Positions 41,146 to 51,630 of a stretch of DNA of 64,000 nucleotides are shown here, piece by piece (position 1 is the stretch's first letter; the number at the start of each line of letters is the position of its first letter). Under the pieces are notes generated by a model. The model saw only the letters and a list, made by a program, of their open reading frames with translations, was not told where the DNA came from and did not search any database. Made by a program: the position numbers and the translations under genes. The stretch is from Vibrio mytili (lineage in GTDB: Bacteria > Pseudomonadota > Gammaproteobacteria > Enterobacterales > Vibrionaceae), in NCBI RefSeq assembly GCF_000830505.1, contig NZ_JXOK01000041.1, positions 43,586 through 107,585 on the forward strand. Direction: 5' to 3'.

Positions 41146-42368
41146 ATGAAAACCACCACTCCTCAACTGAAAAACTTCCGCTGGAAAGGCATCAATAGCT
41201 CAGGAAAAAAAACGTCTGGACACACGCTCGCCATGAGTGAAATTGAAGTCCGTGAACGTCTCGATGCCCAACATATTAAAATAAAGAAGATCAAAAAAGG
41301 CAGCATCTCTTTTTTGACCAAACTCAGTCATCGCGTCAAAGGCAAAGACATTACGGTGTTTACCCGCCAGATCTCGACGATGTTGGTCACCGGTGTGCCC
41401 TTAGTACAAGCGTTAAAGCTGGTGTCTGACAACCATAAAAAAGCCGAGATGAAATCGACTTTAATGAGCATCACCCGCGCGGTAGAAGCTGGCACTCCAA
41501 TGTCAAAAGCCATGCGCACCGCGAGCAATCACTTTGATGCGCTGTATACCGACCTAATCTCAACCGGAGAACAATCTGGCAACTTAGCGAGGTGTTTGAA
41601 CGGCTGGCTACCTATCGAGAAAAGAGTGAACAACTGCGCGCCAAAGTGATCAAAGCTTTAATTTATCCCGCGATGGTGATTCTCGTCGCGCTCGCGGTAT
41701 CGTATCTGATGCTAACCCAGGTCATTCCAGAATTTGAAAAAATGTTTTCCGGCTTTGGCGCGGATTTACCTTGGTTTACCCGACAAGTGCTCGACTTATC
41801 TGCTTGGATGCAAGATTGGGGCGGATTTATTGGCTTAGGTGCGCTCAGTTTACTGATATCTTCCCGTATTATGATCAAGCGTTCCGATTCGTTTCGCTTA
41901 ATGATCAATCGAGCCAGTTTGAAATTTCCCGTCCTTGGACCGGTGTTATCTAAAGCGGCAATCGCTAAGTTTAGCCGTACGCTTGCTACCAGCTTTAGCG
42001 CCGGTATCCCAATTCTCACCAGTTTAAAAACCACATCAAAAACGTCAGGTAATATGCATTATCAGTTGGCAATTGAAGACGTCTACCGCGATACAGCAGC
42101 AGGCATGCCGATGTATGTCGCGATGCGCAACTGCAACGTTTTCCCAGAATTGGTGTTACAAATGGTGATGATTGGTGAGGAATCAGGTCGCCTGGATGAT
42201 ATGCTGAATAAAGTCGCGACGATTTACGAGTTTGAAGTCGATAACACCGTTGATAATCTAAGTAAGATTCTCGAACCGTTAATTATTGTTTTTCTTGGGG
42301 TCGTCGTCGGTGGCTTAGTGACGGCAATGTATCTGCCTATCTTTAACTTAATGAGTGTATTGGGCTAG
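41146..42368 (+). CDS. pilC: Type IV pilus inner-membrane platform protein PilC (frame interrupted)
   Basis: Polytopic GspF/PilC family protein, about 407 residues when restored, which couples PilB to the pilus base. The first frame carries the first GspF domain ([21 protein letters not shown]) and breaks near 41589 (GCGGAGG read as GCGAGG; expected [19 protein letters not shown]). The second frame carries the membrane segments and second domain ([19 protein letters not shown]) and ends ...[11 protein letters not shown]. Located 30 bases after pilB. Confidence 0.92.
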
Positions 42369-42506
42369 AATAGGGCATACTCAAATGACGTTGAGATGTA
42401 AACGTGAAGCCGTGTCATTACGCCACACATCTTAACGTGATGTAGAATTAATCCGTCCCATCAAAACAGCACCTTGCTCGTTTGATTTTTCGCTCAAGAG
42501 AGATAT

Positions 42507-43376
42507 ATGGAAGTATTCCAGTACTACCCATGGTTATTCGTTGTATTTGCCGTGGTTTTTGGTTTGATCGTGGGAAGCTTTCTCAACGTCGTTATTTATC
42601 GACTGCCTAAGATCATGGAATTAGAATGGCGCCACGAATGTGCGGAGTCCTTTCCCGAATACAAGATTAAAGCGCCTACAGAAACGCTAACCTTAAGTGT
42701 GCCTCGTTCTTCTTGCCAAAAATGCGCCACGCCGATCCGCATTCGTGACAATATCCCGGTGATCAGTTGGCTGCTGTTACGCGGTAAATGCCATAACTGC
42801 AACGCGCCAATCAGCCCAAGATACCCACTGATAGAACTATTGACAGCAACCTGCTCTGGCTTTGTCGCATACCATTTCGGATTCAGCTATTTCACCATTG
42901 CACTCATCTTTTTCACCTTTACATTGATTGCGGCAACGTTTATCGACCTTGATACTATGTTACTGCCCGATCAATTGACCTTACCTTTAACTTGGGCTGG
43001 CATTGTCTTAGCATTGATCGAGGTGAGTCCTGTTAGTTTACAAGACGCGGTTATTGGTGCCATCGCAGGTTATCTATGCCTTTGGTCTGTCTATTGGGGC
43101 TTCAAGTTGCTGACCGGAAAGGAAGGCATGGGCTACGGTGACTTTAAACTCCTTGCTGCTCTGGGTGCTTGGCTCGGTTGGCAATCGCTGCCTATGATCA
43201 TTTTAATTTCTTCCCTCGTTGGGGTTATTTTTGGTCTGATTCAACTACGCTTGAAAAAGCAAGGTATAGAGAAAGCCTTTCCTTTCGGTCCCTATTTAGC
43301 GATCGCAGGATGGGTATGCTTACTCTGGGGTGAGCAAATTTTAAATTGGTACTTTACGTCCATTCTAGGAGTGTAA
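42507..43376 (+). CDS. pilD: Prepilin leader peptidase / N-methyltransferase
   Basis: Membrane aspartyl protease that cleaves and methylates PilA and other prepilins, 289 residues. The N-terminal methylase part has [12 protein letters not shown] and a zinc-binding CxxC pair (SCQKC...KCHNC). The catalytic aspartates are in FIDLD and GYGDFK. About eight membrane segments are expected. coaE starts at the next base after the pilD stop. Confidence 0.96.
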   Translation: MEVFQYYPWLFVVFAVVFGLIVGSFLNVVIYRLPKIMELEWRHECAESFPEYKIKAPTETLTLSVPRSSCQKCATPIRIRDNIPVISWLLLRGKCHNCNAPISPRYPLIELLTATCSGFVAYHFGFSYFTIALIFFTFTLIAATFIDLDTMLLPDQLTLPLTWAGIVLALIEVSPVSLQDAVIGAIAGYLCLWSVYWGFKLLTGKEGMGYGDFKLLAALGAWLGWQSLPMIILISSLVGVIFGLIQLRLKKQGIEKAFPFGPYLAIAGWVCLLWGEQILNWYFTSILGV

Positions 43377-43991
43377 ATGGCTTTAGTAATTGGCCTGACA
43401 GGCGGTATTGCTAGTGGTAAAACAACCGTGGCAAATCTGTTCAAACAACAATTTGATATCGACATCGTCGATGCGGATATTGTTGCGAGAGAAGTAGTAG
43501 AACCCGGCACTCCGGGCTTAAATGCAATCATCGAGCACTTTGGATCTGAGATTATTCGAGAAGACCAAATGCTGGATCGTGCTAAGTTGCGCGAGAAAAT
43601 TTTTTCCAATCCAGATGAAAAAGCGTGGCTGAACTCTCTGCTTCATCCAATGATTCGTGAAAAAATGATCGAAGAACTGGAAGAAGTCACATCCGACTAC
43701 GCACTGTTGGTCGTGCCGTTGCTGATAGAGAACAATCTGGAAAGCTTATGTGACCGCGTACTGGTGGTCGATGTTGAACCAAGCACCCAGATTTCTCGGA
43801 CTATGAAACGCGACAACGTCAGTGAAGAGCAAGCACAAGCGATCCTTGCATCTCAAGCGTCTCAACAGCAAAGACTCGCTCTAGCTGATGATGTGGTGAA
43901 GAATAACCCAGACGACCCTGAACTTTTACTTCAAATTACAGATTTGCATGAAAAGTACCTAGCCATGTGTCAGAATAATCTGAGAAAATAG
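43377..43991 (+). CDS. coaE: Dephospho-CoA kinase
   Basis: Last enzyme of CoA synthesis (204 residues). P-loop GLTGGIASGKTT at the N-terminus, then DIVDADIVARE and the lid region with HPMIREKM. It starts directly after the pilD stop, consistent with one transcript. Confidence 0.96.
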   Translation: MALVIGLTGGIASGKTTVANLFKQQFDIDIVDADIVAREVVEPGTPGLNAIIEHFGSEIIREDQMLDRAKLREKIFSNPDEKAWLNSLLHPMIREKMIEELEEVTSDYALLVVPLLIENNLESLCDRVLVVDVEPSTQISRTMKRDNVSEEQAQAILASQASQQQRLALADDVVKNNPDDPELLLQITDLHEKYLAMCQNNLRK

Positions 43992-44012
43992 GAAAGGATC
44001 CCATCTAGGCTT

Positions 44013-44759
44013 ATGTCAATGACCACGCATAAATTCGAACATCCGTTAAATGAGAAAACTCGTATCTATCTAAGAGTAGAGTCTCTGCTGCGTCAGGCTC
44101 ACTTGGCTTCTAGCTTTACTGACAATCATCAATATCAATTATTTTTTCGCGCGTTATTCGATATGGTTGAGATTTTTGAACAGATCCAACTAAAAAGCGA
44201 ACTGGCGAAAGATATTGAGAAACAGCGACTGTCCTATCGTCACTGGTTGAATGTGGACGGCGTTGATCAAGGTGCCCTCAACGACCTATTGCAAGAAATT
44301 GATTCAGTACACAGTCAGTTGATGGGGGCTGCTCGATTTGGACAAGCACTGCGTGATGATCGCTTTCTGAGCTCAATTAGGCAACGATTTAACTTACCAG
44401 GCGGAGCATGTTGTTTTGATCTACCCGCTTTGCACTACTGGCTCCATTTGCCAATTGAGCGTAAAAAGCACGATGCTCAACAGTGGCAAACAAGCTTAAA
44501 GCCGCTGTCTGACGCACTTTCTCTCTGGCTTAAGCTGACCCGTGAAACTGGGCACTTTAAACCCCAGATAGGCCGAGTCGGCTTTTTCCAAAGTGATGCA
44601 GACGGTGCCAATATTCTGCGCCTGCATATTCCAATGGAGTTTGGTGTATATCCAATGATTTCTGGCCATAAGAACCGATTTGCGATCAAATTTATGTCGT
44701 TTGAAACTGGACAAGCCTGTACCCAAGATGTCGAGTTTGAATTGGCGGTTTGTTGCTAA
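44013..44759 (+). CDS. zapD: Cell division protein ZapD
   Basis: Cytoplasmic protein (YacF) that crosslinks FtsZ filaments, 248 residues. It shows the family N-terminus [17 protein letters not shown] and a mostly alpha-helical N-terminal domain followed by a beta domain. An alternative start two codons on (44019, MTTHKFEHP) is equally plausible; neither has a strong ribosome site. Lies 21 bases after coaE. Confidence 0.93.
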   Translation: MSMTTHKFEHPLNEKTRIYLRVESLLRQAHLASSFTDNHQYQLFFRALFDMVEIFEQIQLKSELAKDIEKQRLSYRHWLNVDGVDQGALNDLLQEIDSVHSQLMGAARFGQALRDDRFLSSIRQRFNLPGGACCFDLPALHYWLHLPIERKKHDAQQWQTSLKPLSDALSLWLKLTRETGHFKPQIGRVGFFQSDADGANILRLHIPMEFGVYPMISGHKNRFAIKFMSFETGQACTQDVEFELAVCC

Positions 44760-44842
44760 GTGGCGTTCACTCAACAACGACTTTCTATTATTCTTCTAAT
44801 CATCCAAACTTGTTATAGAAAACCAAAAGGGACGAACAATCC

Positions 44843-45037
44843 ATGTCTAAAATTACTATCGTTCAATGCCCTCAGTGTGGTACCGACGTTGAATGGGGTG
44901 AGCAAAGCCCTAACCGCCCGTTTTGCAGTAAAAAATGCCAGATGATTGACTTCGGCGAATGGGCTGACGAAGAAAACGCCATCGCAGGCGCGCCTGATAT
45001 GTCTGATAGCGACGGATGGTCGGAAGATCAATACTAA
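44843..45037 (+). CDS. yacG: DNA gyrase inhibitor YacG
   Basis: A 64-residue zinc protein. Four cysteines form the site: CPQC near the start and FCSKKCQ further on; the C-terminal tail is acidic (EDQY end). E. coli YacG binds GyrB and inhibits DNA binding. Last gene of the pil-coaE-zapD block; no ordinary terminator follows but a CTAG-rich block does. Confidence 0.93.
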   Translation: MSKITIVQCPQCGTDVEWGEQSPNRPFCSKKCQMIDFGEWADEENAIAGAPDMSDSDGWSEDQY

Positions 45038-45457
45038 GAGGGTCTAGGATAAATAAAGGTCCTAGGATCCTAGGTTCTAGGGTCCTAGGAGGCGCACTCG
45101 GGTAGCTTTGCGTCTCAAAAACCAACCGAGCTTGTTGTACGGATTACGGATTACTTTTCAGTCACTTAAGTTCAATATCAAGTATTTCTGTACTCTGTAC
45201 TCCAAAACCACCAACACAACATTTTCGATTTAACGCAATAATTCCCCCCCCCCCCCCTAGGATCTAGGACCTTTCTTTCCCCAGGATCTTATCTGTATTC
45301 CGGAAGCGAAGCGCTCTGTAGTCCAAAACCACAAGAGCCAAACTTTTCAATTGAACACAATACTTTCAACAAACTCCCCTAGAACCTAGGATCCTATAAC
45401 CTACGACCTATCTTTTCTAACCTAGGACCTATCTTTTCTCCCCTAGAACTTTAAGTT
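45038..45457. repeat. CTAG-rich degenerate tandem block, gene-free
   Basis: A 420-base stretch without a gene. I count eleven CTAG tetramers, many inside CCTAGG-type words; one part (45061-45074) is the perfect palindrome CCTAGGATCCTAGG. Two diverged copies of a segment containing TCCAAAACCA lie 121 bases apart (45201 and 45322), with CTCTGTA before and C-rich/CTAG sequence after each. The words GGATTACGGATTAC and ACCTATCTTTTCTMMCCTAG also repeat. A C14 run lies at 45244-45257. Function unknown. Confidence 0.75.
45244..45257. repeat. Poly-C tract (14 C)
   Basis: Fourteen consecutive C on the + strand in the CTAG-rich block, directly followed by TAGGATCTAGG. Such tracts slip in replication and are hard to sequence. 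No open frame passes through it that could be switched. Confidence 0.85.
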
Positions 45458-45489
45458 AAAAAAAAAACGGAGCCCATAGGGCTCCGTTT
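45458..45489 (-). terminator. Terminator after rplS
   Basis: AAACGGAGCCC and GGGCTCCGTTT form an 11-pair stem with a 3-base loop; the ten-A run at 45458-45467 becomes a U tract on the minus strand. Confidence 0.9.
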
Positions 45490-45513
45490 AAGATGAGAAC
45501 GCTAGTTATAGCA

Positions 45514-45867
45514 TTACTTCTTAGCAAGTTTCTCTTTGATACGAGCAGACTTACCAGAACGCTCACGTAGGTAGTACAACTTGGCACGACGTACTGCACC
45601 ACGGCGTTTAACTTCGATGCTATCAACAACTGGAGAGTGTGTTTGGAACGTACGCTCAACACCTTCACCGTTAGAGATCTTACGTACAGTGAAAGCAGAG
45701 TGTAGACCACGGTTACGGATTGCGATTACAACGCCTTCGAAAGCCTGTAGACGCTCACGGTCACCTTCTTTTACCTTAACTTGAACAACAACAGTGTCAC
45801 CTGGTGCAAATTTAGGTAGGTCTTGTTTCATTTGCTCTTCTTCAAGAGCTTTGATGATGTTACTCAT
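45514..45867 (-). CDS. rplS: 50S ribosomal protein L19
   Basis: Ribosomal protein at the 30S-50S interface, 117 residues, with [20 protein letters not shown] and the basic [16 protein letters not shown] region. Last gene of the rpsP-rimM-trmD-rplS operon, 41 bases after trmD, closed by the terminator at 45458-45489. Confidence 0.98.
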   Translation of the reverse strand: MSNIIKALEEEQMKQDLPKFAPGDTVVVQVKVKEGDRERLQAFEGVVIAIRNRGLHSAFTVRKISNGEGVERTFQTHSPVVDSIEVKRRGAVRRAKLYYLRERSGKSARIKEKLAKK

Positions 45868-45908
45868 TTTTTAAATTCCTAGAATAAACTGATACTAAAT
45901 AAATTAGG

Positions 45909-46670
45909 TTACTTTGCATGACGTTCGTTAATGGCTTTATGTTCATTAATAAACTCAGCAAGTAATAGTTCCTGTTCGTCAGTCAGAGCTAGGTTTTCCA
46001 GGAGCTCTGGTCTTCTTAGCCAAGTTCGGCCCAGCGACTCTTTGAGTCGCCATCGACGAATATCCTTGTGATTGCCTGACATGAGTACCGCTGGTACCTC
46101 TTTGTCATCCAATACTTCAGGACGCGTATAGTGAGGGCAATCTAACAAACCATTGGCAAAAGAGTCTTCTTCTGCTGATGCAAAATCTCCCAGCACCCCC
46201 GGAACAAACCGAGAAACTGAGTCGATTAGCGTCATGGCTGGTATCTCACCACCCGTCATCACAAAATCTCCAATCGACCATTCTTCGTCGACTTCAGATT
46301 GAATGATACGCTCATCTACCCCTTCGTAGCGGCCACAGATAAGAAGCAAGTTCTCATTTGTTGCCAACTCCTCTACCCCTTGCTGATCGAGCTTGCGACC
46401 TTGAGGAGATAGGTAAATGACTTTCGTCTTACCCGGTGAGGCCTTTTTCGCGGTATGTATGGCATCGCGCAGAGGCTGAACCATCATTAACATACCAGGA
46501 CCACCACCGTAAGGTCGGTCATCGACAGTGCGATGTTTGTCGTGAGTAAAATCTCGAGGATTCCAAGTCTCAATCGACAATAGACCTTTTTTAACCGCTT
46601 GACCTGTTACTCCAAAATCAGTAACAGAACGGAACATTTCAGGAAACAGGCTAATTACGCCAACCCACAT
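45909..46670 (-). CDS. trmD: tRNA (guanine-N1)-methyltransferase
   Basis: Makes m1G37 in tRNAs to prevent frameshifting; 253 residues. The SPOUT trefoil-knot motifs are seen: [14 protein letters not shown] and the [15 protein letters not shown] stretch, with the N-terminal [11 protein letters not shown]. Third gene of the operon, 27 bases after rimM. Confidence 0.98.
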   Translation of the reverse strand: MWVGVISLFPEMFRSVTDFGVTGQAVKKGLLSIETWNPRDFTHDKHRTVDDRPYGGGPGMLMMVQPLRDAIHTAKKASPGKTKVIYLSPQGRKLDQQGVEELATNENLLLICGRYEGVDERIIQSEVDEEWSIGDFVMTGGEIPAMTLIDSVSRFVPGVLGDFASAEEDSFANGLLDCPHYTRPEVLDDKEVPAVLMSGNHKDIRRWRLKESLGRTWLRRPELLENLALTDEQELLLAEFINEHKAINERHAK

Positions 46671-46697
46671 GTTTATCTCGCTCTGTAATTTTGGAGA

Positions 46698-47246
46698 TTA
46701 GAATCCAGGATCCCAGTCAACTTCGATCCGTTGAGCTTCACGATCAATATTGATGATCACTTGCTCTTCAAGGAACGGAATTAATCGTTCCTTTTGCCCA
46801 AAAGCATCTTTAAGATTTGCTTTAACTACCAAAACATCGTTTGAACCTGTTTCTAACATGTCGCTCACGACACCCAGATCGTAACCATTGGTGGTGACTA
46901 CTTGCATTCCAAACAATTCACGCCAGTAGAATTCATCTTCTGACAGTTCAGGTAATATTGCAGGGTCGATAGCAATTTCAAAGTTTGTCATTAAGTGCGC
47001 GTCTTCGCGAACGTCCAGACCTTCCAGCTTAGCCACCATACCTTTGTTATGGCGCTTCCAGCTTTCTACTTTGTACTCAACCCACTGCCCTTTTTGGTTG
47101 ATATACCAAGGGCTGTAATCGAAAATGCTTTCAGCATTGTCTGTGTAGGAAAAAACTTTAAGCCAACCTCGAATGCCGTAAGTAGCACCAAACTTGCCTA
47201 CAACAATCTTTTCGTTGCTCATTGTTTCTTTACCTTTCATCGACAT
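46698..47246 (-). CDS. rimM: Ribosome maturation factor RimM
   Basis: Assists 16S 3'-domain assembly, 182 residues. An N-terminal beta-barrel domain ([19 protein letters not shown]) is followed by a PRC-barrel ([11 protein letters not shown] to the C-terminal VDWDPGF). The start may be the ATG at 47246 or the one at 47222 ([10 protein letters not shown]); the longer form, [10 protein letters not shown]..., also occurs in other vibrios as I recall. Confidence 0.95.
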   Translation of the reverse strand: MSMKGKETMSNEKIVVGKFGATYGIRGWLKVFSYTDNAESIFDYSPWYINQKGQWVEYKVESWKRHNKGMVAKLEGLDVREDAHLMTNFEIAIDPAILPELSEDEFYWRELFGMQVVTTNGYDLGVVSDMLETGSNDVLVVKANLKDAFGQKERLIPFLEEQVIINIDREAQRIEVDWDPGF

Positions 47247-47275
47247 AAACTAGTTTCTACTTCTAACAGTATGAA

Positions 47276-47524
47276 TTAAGCCGCTTTTTGAGCGTCTTTA
47301 ACTAGCTTAGCAACGCGGTCAGATACAGACGCGCCTTGACCAACCCAATGGTTAACGCGGTCTAGGTCTAGACGTAGACCTTCTTCTTGACCTTTCGCAG
47401 TTGGGTTAAAGAAACCAACTTTCTCGATGAAACGGCCAGTTGCAGCGTTGCGGCTGTCCGCTACTACGATTTGATAAAATGGACGCTTTTTAGCGCCGTG
47501 ACGTGCCAAACGAATGGTTACCAT
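47276..47524 (-). CDS. rpsP: 30S ribosomal protein S16
   Basis: Small ribosomal protein of 82 residues ([20 protein letters not shown]). First gene of the operon; its 210-base leader contains two hairpins. Lies downstream of ffh in the same direction. Confidence 0.98.
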   Translation of the reverse strand: MVTIRLARHGAKKRPFYQIVVADSRNAATGRFIEKVGFFNPTAKGQEEGLRLDLDRVNHWVGQGASVSDRVAKLVKDAQKAA

Positions 47525-47557
47525 GTCGTCCTCTTTGCTTTCTCAAAAATAAAATTA

Positions 47558-47630
47558 ACCCCAGAAACTAAAATAGCTTGGGGTCTCGTGCCAAAATAAA
47601 GCTCCGGAATTTTACTCTTCTCCCGGAGCA
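47558..47630 (-). promoter_or_regulatory. Two hairpins between ffh and rpsP (terminator and leader structure)
   Basis: GCTCCGG (47602-47608) pairs with CCGGAGC (47624-47630); on the minus strand it is followed by CTTTATTTT, so it probably terminates ffh. Next, ACCCCAG (47558-47564) can pair with CTTGGGGT (47577-47584), closer to rpsP. The order suggests an ffh terminator followed by a leader stem of the ribosomal-protein operon, or read-through control between them. Confidence 0.55.
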
Positions 47631-47734
47631 ATGCAAGGGTTTAGTTACTTTTTCACCAACATAAATCGAATTTACAGTTTGTGACGCAGCTAACACCTTG
47701 AAATTTTACGTAGTTAGGTGATGTAATTGTGCAA

Positions 47735-49116
47735 TTATCGACCAAATGGATTGAAGCCACCGCCACCGCCCATTCCGCCCATCATGCCTTGCATATTGCG
47801 CATCATTCCTTTCATTCCACCTTTTTGCATTTTCTTCATCATTTTCTGCATTTGGGTGAACTGTTTGAGTAGACGGTTAACATCTTGAACTTGTACCCCA
47901 GAGCCTGCTGCGATACGTTTCTTGCGTGAACCTTTGATGATTTCTGGACGCTGACGCTCTTTCATGGTCATTGAGCTAATGATCGCTTCCATCTGTTTGA
48001 ACATCTTGTCATCGACTTTATCTTTGACGTTCTCAGGGAGCTGAGACATGCAGGAAGCTTATCCATCATGCCCATCATGCCACCCATGTTTTGCATCTGA
48101 CCAAGCTGCTCACGAAAATCTTCTAAATCGAAGCCTTTCTTCTCTTTAAATTTCTTCGCCAGCTTTTCTGCTTTATCTTGATCGACATTACGTTGTAAAT
48201 CTTCAATCAAAGAAAGCACATCACCCATGCCCAAAATACGTGATGCAACACGGTCCGGGTGGAAGGGCTCTAATGCGTCCGTTTTTTCACCGACACCTAA
48301 GAATTTAATTGGTTTGCCAGTGATATGACGCACGGAAAGAGCAGCACCGCCGCGAGCATCGCCGTCGACCTTGGTCAGAACAACACCGGTAAGTGGCAGT
48401 GCATCACCAAAAGCTTTTGCAGTATTTGCCGCATCCTGACCAGTCATGGCATCAACAACAAACAGCGTTTCGACAGGATTGATGGCTGAATGGAGGTCTT
48501 TAATCTCGCCCATCATCTGTTCATCAATCGCGAGACGACCTGCCGTATCGACAATCAGCACGTCATAGAATTTTTTCTTGGCGTGGTCGATGGCTGCGTT
48601 AGCAATATCAATCGGCTTTTGGTCAGGTGATGATGGGAAGAAATCAACACCAACATCTGCTGCCAAGGTTTCTAGCTGTTTGATCGCCGCTGGGCGGTAA
48701 ACGTCGGCAGAAACGACCAAAACCTTTTTCTTATCACGCTCGCTCAAAAGCTTAGACAATTTACCTACCGATGTGGTTTTACCCGCACCTTGTAGACCTG
48801 CCATAAGAAGAACCGCAGGTGGCTGAGCTGCTAAGTTAAGGGCTTCGTTCGACTCCCCCATCACCGCTTCTAGCTCAGATTGTACTATCTTAATAAACTC
48901 TTGGCCTGGGGTCAGAGATTTAGAGACCTCAACACCCACCGCCTTTTCCTTAACGCGGTTTACAAATTCGCGAACAACCGGTAGCGCAACGTCCGCTTCC
49001 AGTAATGCCATACGCACTTCACGTAAGGTCTCTTTAATGTTGTCTTCTGTCAGACGACCTTTACCGCTGATATTTTTCAGCGTTTTGGATAATCGATCCG
49101 TTAAATTCTCAAACAT
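47735..49116 (-). CDS. ffh: Signal recognition particle protein Ffh (frame interrupted)
   Basis: Essential GTPase of the signal recognition particle; binds 4.5S RNA and signal peptides. Restored length about 460. The N and G domains are intact ([26 protein letters not shown]). The frame breaks at 48051 (CCTGGCATG read as CCTGCATG; expected [14 protein letters not shown]). The second frame holds the RNA-binding M domain ([12 protein letters not shown]) and a Met/Gly-rich tail. Since Ffh cannot be lost, this break is strong evidence for a sequence error. Confidence 0.95.
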
Positions 49117-49329
49117 CTTTGTCTCTTCGCTAAAATGGCGACTAATTAGTGTGAGTATACCTTAGCCAAGGTCACAGTCATACCCGTACTACTGCTCTAT
49201 TACTATATGGGAAGCTAACTTATTAATTTCAATGTCTCATCTATGATGATTGTTATTGCATAGGTCATAGCTCCAAAGAGTAATGCAAGGTATAATTTCG
49301 TTATTCTGGACAACAACCTTTATGGATTC

Positions 49330-50124
49330 ATGGATAGCTTAATTGCCATTGCGGCCGCCATACTTTACATTTTGGCTATCGCAACCATCATACCCGGACT
49401 TTCACAACAGTCTGGCATCAAAGCAAAAACCGTGTTTGCTAGTGCCGCGTGCGCACTGGTTTTTCACGCTTGGTTATTGAGTGATTTGATTCTCGATGGT
49501 TCTGGTCAAAACCTCAGCATTTTAAATGTCGCGTCCCTGATCAGCTTCATCATTTCCTTGGTCATGAGCCTGGCTATGCTCAAAAACCGGTTGTGGTTTC
49601 TGCTGCCAGTGGTTTATAGCTTTGCAGCCATTAATTTATCGGCGGCGACGTTTTTACCTAGCACTTTCATTAAACATTTAGAAAATGATCCTAAGTTGCT
49701 TATTCACATATCGTTGGCGCTGTTTGCCTACGCTACGCTGACGATTGGCGCTCTGTACGCGCTGCAACTTGCGTGGCTTGACCATAAACTGAAAACGAAA
49801 AAATCGTTAGCCATAAATCCAAATCTACCTCCGCTAATGATGGTTGAACGGCAATTATTTAAAATTATTTTAATTGGCAACCTGCTACTGACCTTCACGC
49901 TGCTCACTGGATTTGTGTTCGTTCAGGATATGTTCGCACAAGGTAAAGCACATAAAGCGATTCTCTCTTTCTGTGCTTGGGTGGTCTATTCAGTATTGCT
50001 TTGGGGACATTACCAAAAAGGATGGCGAGGTAAAAAAGTGACTTGGTTTGCCGTTGCCGGAGCCACGTTGCTCACACTGGCTTATTTTGGCAGTCGTTTT
50101 GTCAAAGAGATCATCTTGAATTAA
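49330..50124 (+). CDS. ypjD: Inner-membrane protein YpjD, cytochrome c assembly (CcsA) family
   Basis: A 264-residue membrane protein with about eight hydrophobic segments, of the CcsA/HemX-like YpjD group. It sits upstream of corB, as ypjD does near corB (yfjD) and ffh in E. coli. Conserved histidines are present (HAWLLSD, LLIHISLALFAYA, LWGHYQKGW). The exact function is not established. Divergent from ffh. Confidence 0.85.
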   Translation: MDSLIAIAAAILYILAIATIIPGLSQQSGIKAKTVFASAACALVFHAWLLSDLILDGSGQNLSILNVASLISFIISLVMSLAMLKNRLWFLLPVVYSFAAINLSAATFLPSTFIKHLENDPKLLIHISLALFAYATLTIGALYALQLAWLDHKLKTKKSLAINPNLPPLMMVERQLFKIILIGNLLLTFTLLTGFVFVQDMFAQGKAHKAILSFCAWVVYSVLLWGHYQKGWRGKKVTWFAVAGATLLTLAYFGSRFVKEIILN

Positions 50125-50239
50125 CGCTCCCTTGAGCCTTTATATTCAACGCCAAATCAAATACAGTACTTTAAAACACCACTTAAGAGTTTCATGTGGC
50201 TCTTGAATAAACAAAACACTTACAAGGAATAACAACGCT

Positions 50240-51511
50240 TTGGACGACATCTCTACGGGTATCTTATTTGCGCTACTCGCGTGTCTTATCGTCATATCAG
50301 GTTACTTTTCCGGTTCAGAAACAGGGATGATGTCTTTGAACCGCTATCGCTTGAAACACTTAGCCAAAAATGGGCATAAGGGAGCAAAGCGCGTCGAAAA
50401 GCTACTAGACCGTCCAGATCGTTTGATTGGTCTAATTCTTATCGGCAATAACCTTGTGAACATTCTTGCCTCGGCCATTGCCACGATTATTGGTATGCGC
50501 CTCTATGGCGATATGGGGGTCGCGATTGCAACTGGTGCTCTCACCATGGTGGTACTGGTGTTTGCCGAAGTCACACCGAAGACCATCGCCGCGCTTTATC
50601 CAGAGCGTGTCTCTTATGCGAGCAGTATTCTACTTAGCATTTTAATGAAGTTACTTTCACCTTTGGTTTTGTTGGTGAATTTTATTACCAATGGCTTCAT
50701 TCGACTGCTTGGTGTCAAAGCGGATCACTCCGTCGAAGATCATCTCAGCTCGGAAGAGTTACGCACCGTGGTCAATGAAGCCGGTGGACTGATCCCGCGT
50801 CGACATCAAGATATGCTGGTCTCTATCCTAGATCTCGAACACGTCACAGTGAACGATATTATGGTGCCACGTAATGAAATTACGGGGATCGATATTAACG
50901 ATGATTGGAAGTCAATCGTTCGTCAATTGACCCACTCACCTCATGGGCGAATTGTGTTTTATCGTGACCAAATTGATGAAGTGGTTGGCATGTTACGCTT
51001 ACGTGAAGCGTATCGCCTTATGCTGGAAAAAAATGAGTTCACCAAAGAAACCTTGTTGCGGGCATTAGATGAAGTTTATTACATCCCTGAAGGCACGCCA
51101 CTGAACGTACAAATGCTGAAATTCCAGCGCAACAAACAGCGTATTGGTCTTATCGTCGATGAGTATGGCGATATCATAGGATTAGTAACGCTGGAAGATA
51201 TTTTGGAAGAAATCATCGGTGAGTTCACCACCTCCATCTCTCCTAGCCTAGCTGATGAAATCAGCCCACAAGGTGATGGAAGTTTTCTTATTGAAGGCAG
51301 TGCCAATATCCGTGATATCAACAAAGGGCTTAAATGGGATTTGCCAACCTCTGGACCAAGAACACTCAACGGTCTTATTTTGGAACACCTTGAAGATATT
51401 CCAGAAAGCCATCTCAGTGTAAAGGTGTCTGGGCACCGGATGGAGATCGTTGAAATAGAAGAGAACCGCATTAAGCTCGTGCGGGTCTACCCGAAGAAGA
51501 AAAAGTCGTAG
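50240..51511 (+). CDS. corB: CNNM/CorB family transporter with CBS domains
   Basis: A 423-residue inner-membrane protein of the CorB/CorC/HlyC class, linked to magnesium/cobalt export. Four N-terminal membrane segments form the CNNM domain (GYFSGSETGMMSLNRYR), followed by a CBS pair (VPRNEITGIDIN, VDEYGDIIGLVTLEDILEEI) and the CorC_HlyC domain at the end. The start is TTG at 50240 (reads MDDISTGIL), with AAGGAA upstream; this fits the family N-terminus. Close to ypjD (115 bases). Confidence 0.92.
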   Translation: MDDISTGILFALLACLIVISGYFSGSETGMMSLNRYRLKHLAKNGHKGAKRVEKLLDRPDRLIGLILIGNNLVNILASAIATIIGMRLYGDMGVAIATGALTMVVLVFAEVTPKTIAALYPERVSYASSILLSILMKLLSPLVLLVNFITNGFIRLLGVKADHSVEDHLSSEELRTVVNEAGGLIPRRHQDMLVSILDLEHVTVNDIMVPRNEITGIDINDDWKSIVRQLTHSPHGRIVFYRDQIDEVVGMLRLREAYRLMLEKNEFTKETLLRALDEVYYIPEGTPLNVQMLKFQRNKQRIGLIVDEYGDIIGLVTLEDILEEIIGEFTTSISPSLADEISPQGDGSFLIEGSANIRDINKGLKWDLPTSGPRTLNGLILEHLEDIPESHLSVKVSGHRMEIVEIEENRIKLVRVYPKKKKS

Positions 51512-51530
51512 AGCCTTAACAAGTAAAAGA

Positions 51531-51569
51531 AAAAAAGAGCCTGACACTTCAACAGTCAGGCTCTTTTTT
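51531..51569. terminator. Bidirectional terminator between corB and luxS
   Basis: AAAAAAGAGCCTGAC and GTCAGGCTCTTTTTT form a 15-pair stem with a 9-base loop; A and T runs on both sides serve both converging genes. Confidence 0.9.
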
Positions 51570-51630
51570 CGTATATCCTTTTAATTATCTTACTACGAGA
51601 TAACTAGGAAGGCGCTCTCATCAGAGAACG

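Noticed and set aside
45038..45457. CRISPR-like array
   Set aside because: Only two diverged copies 121 bases apart and short CTAG words; no regular repeat-spacer structure and no cas genes in the window.
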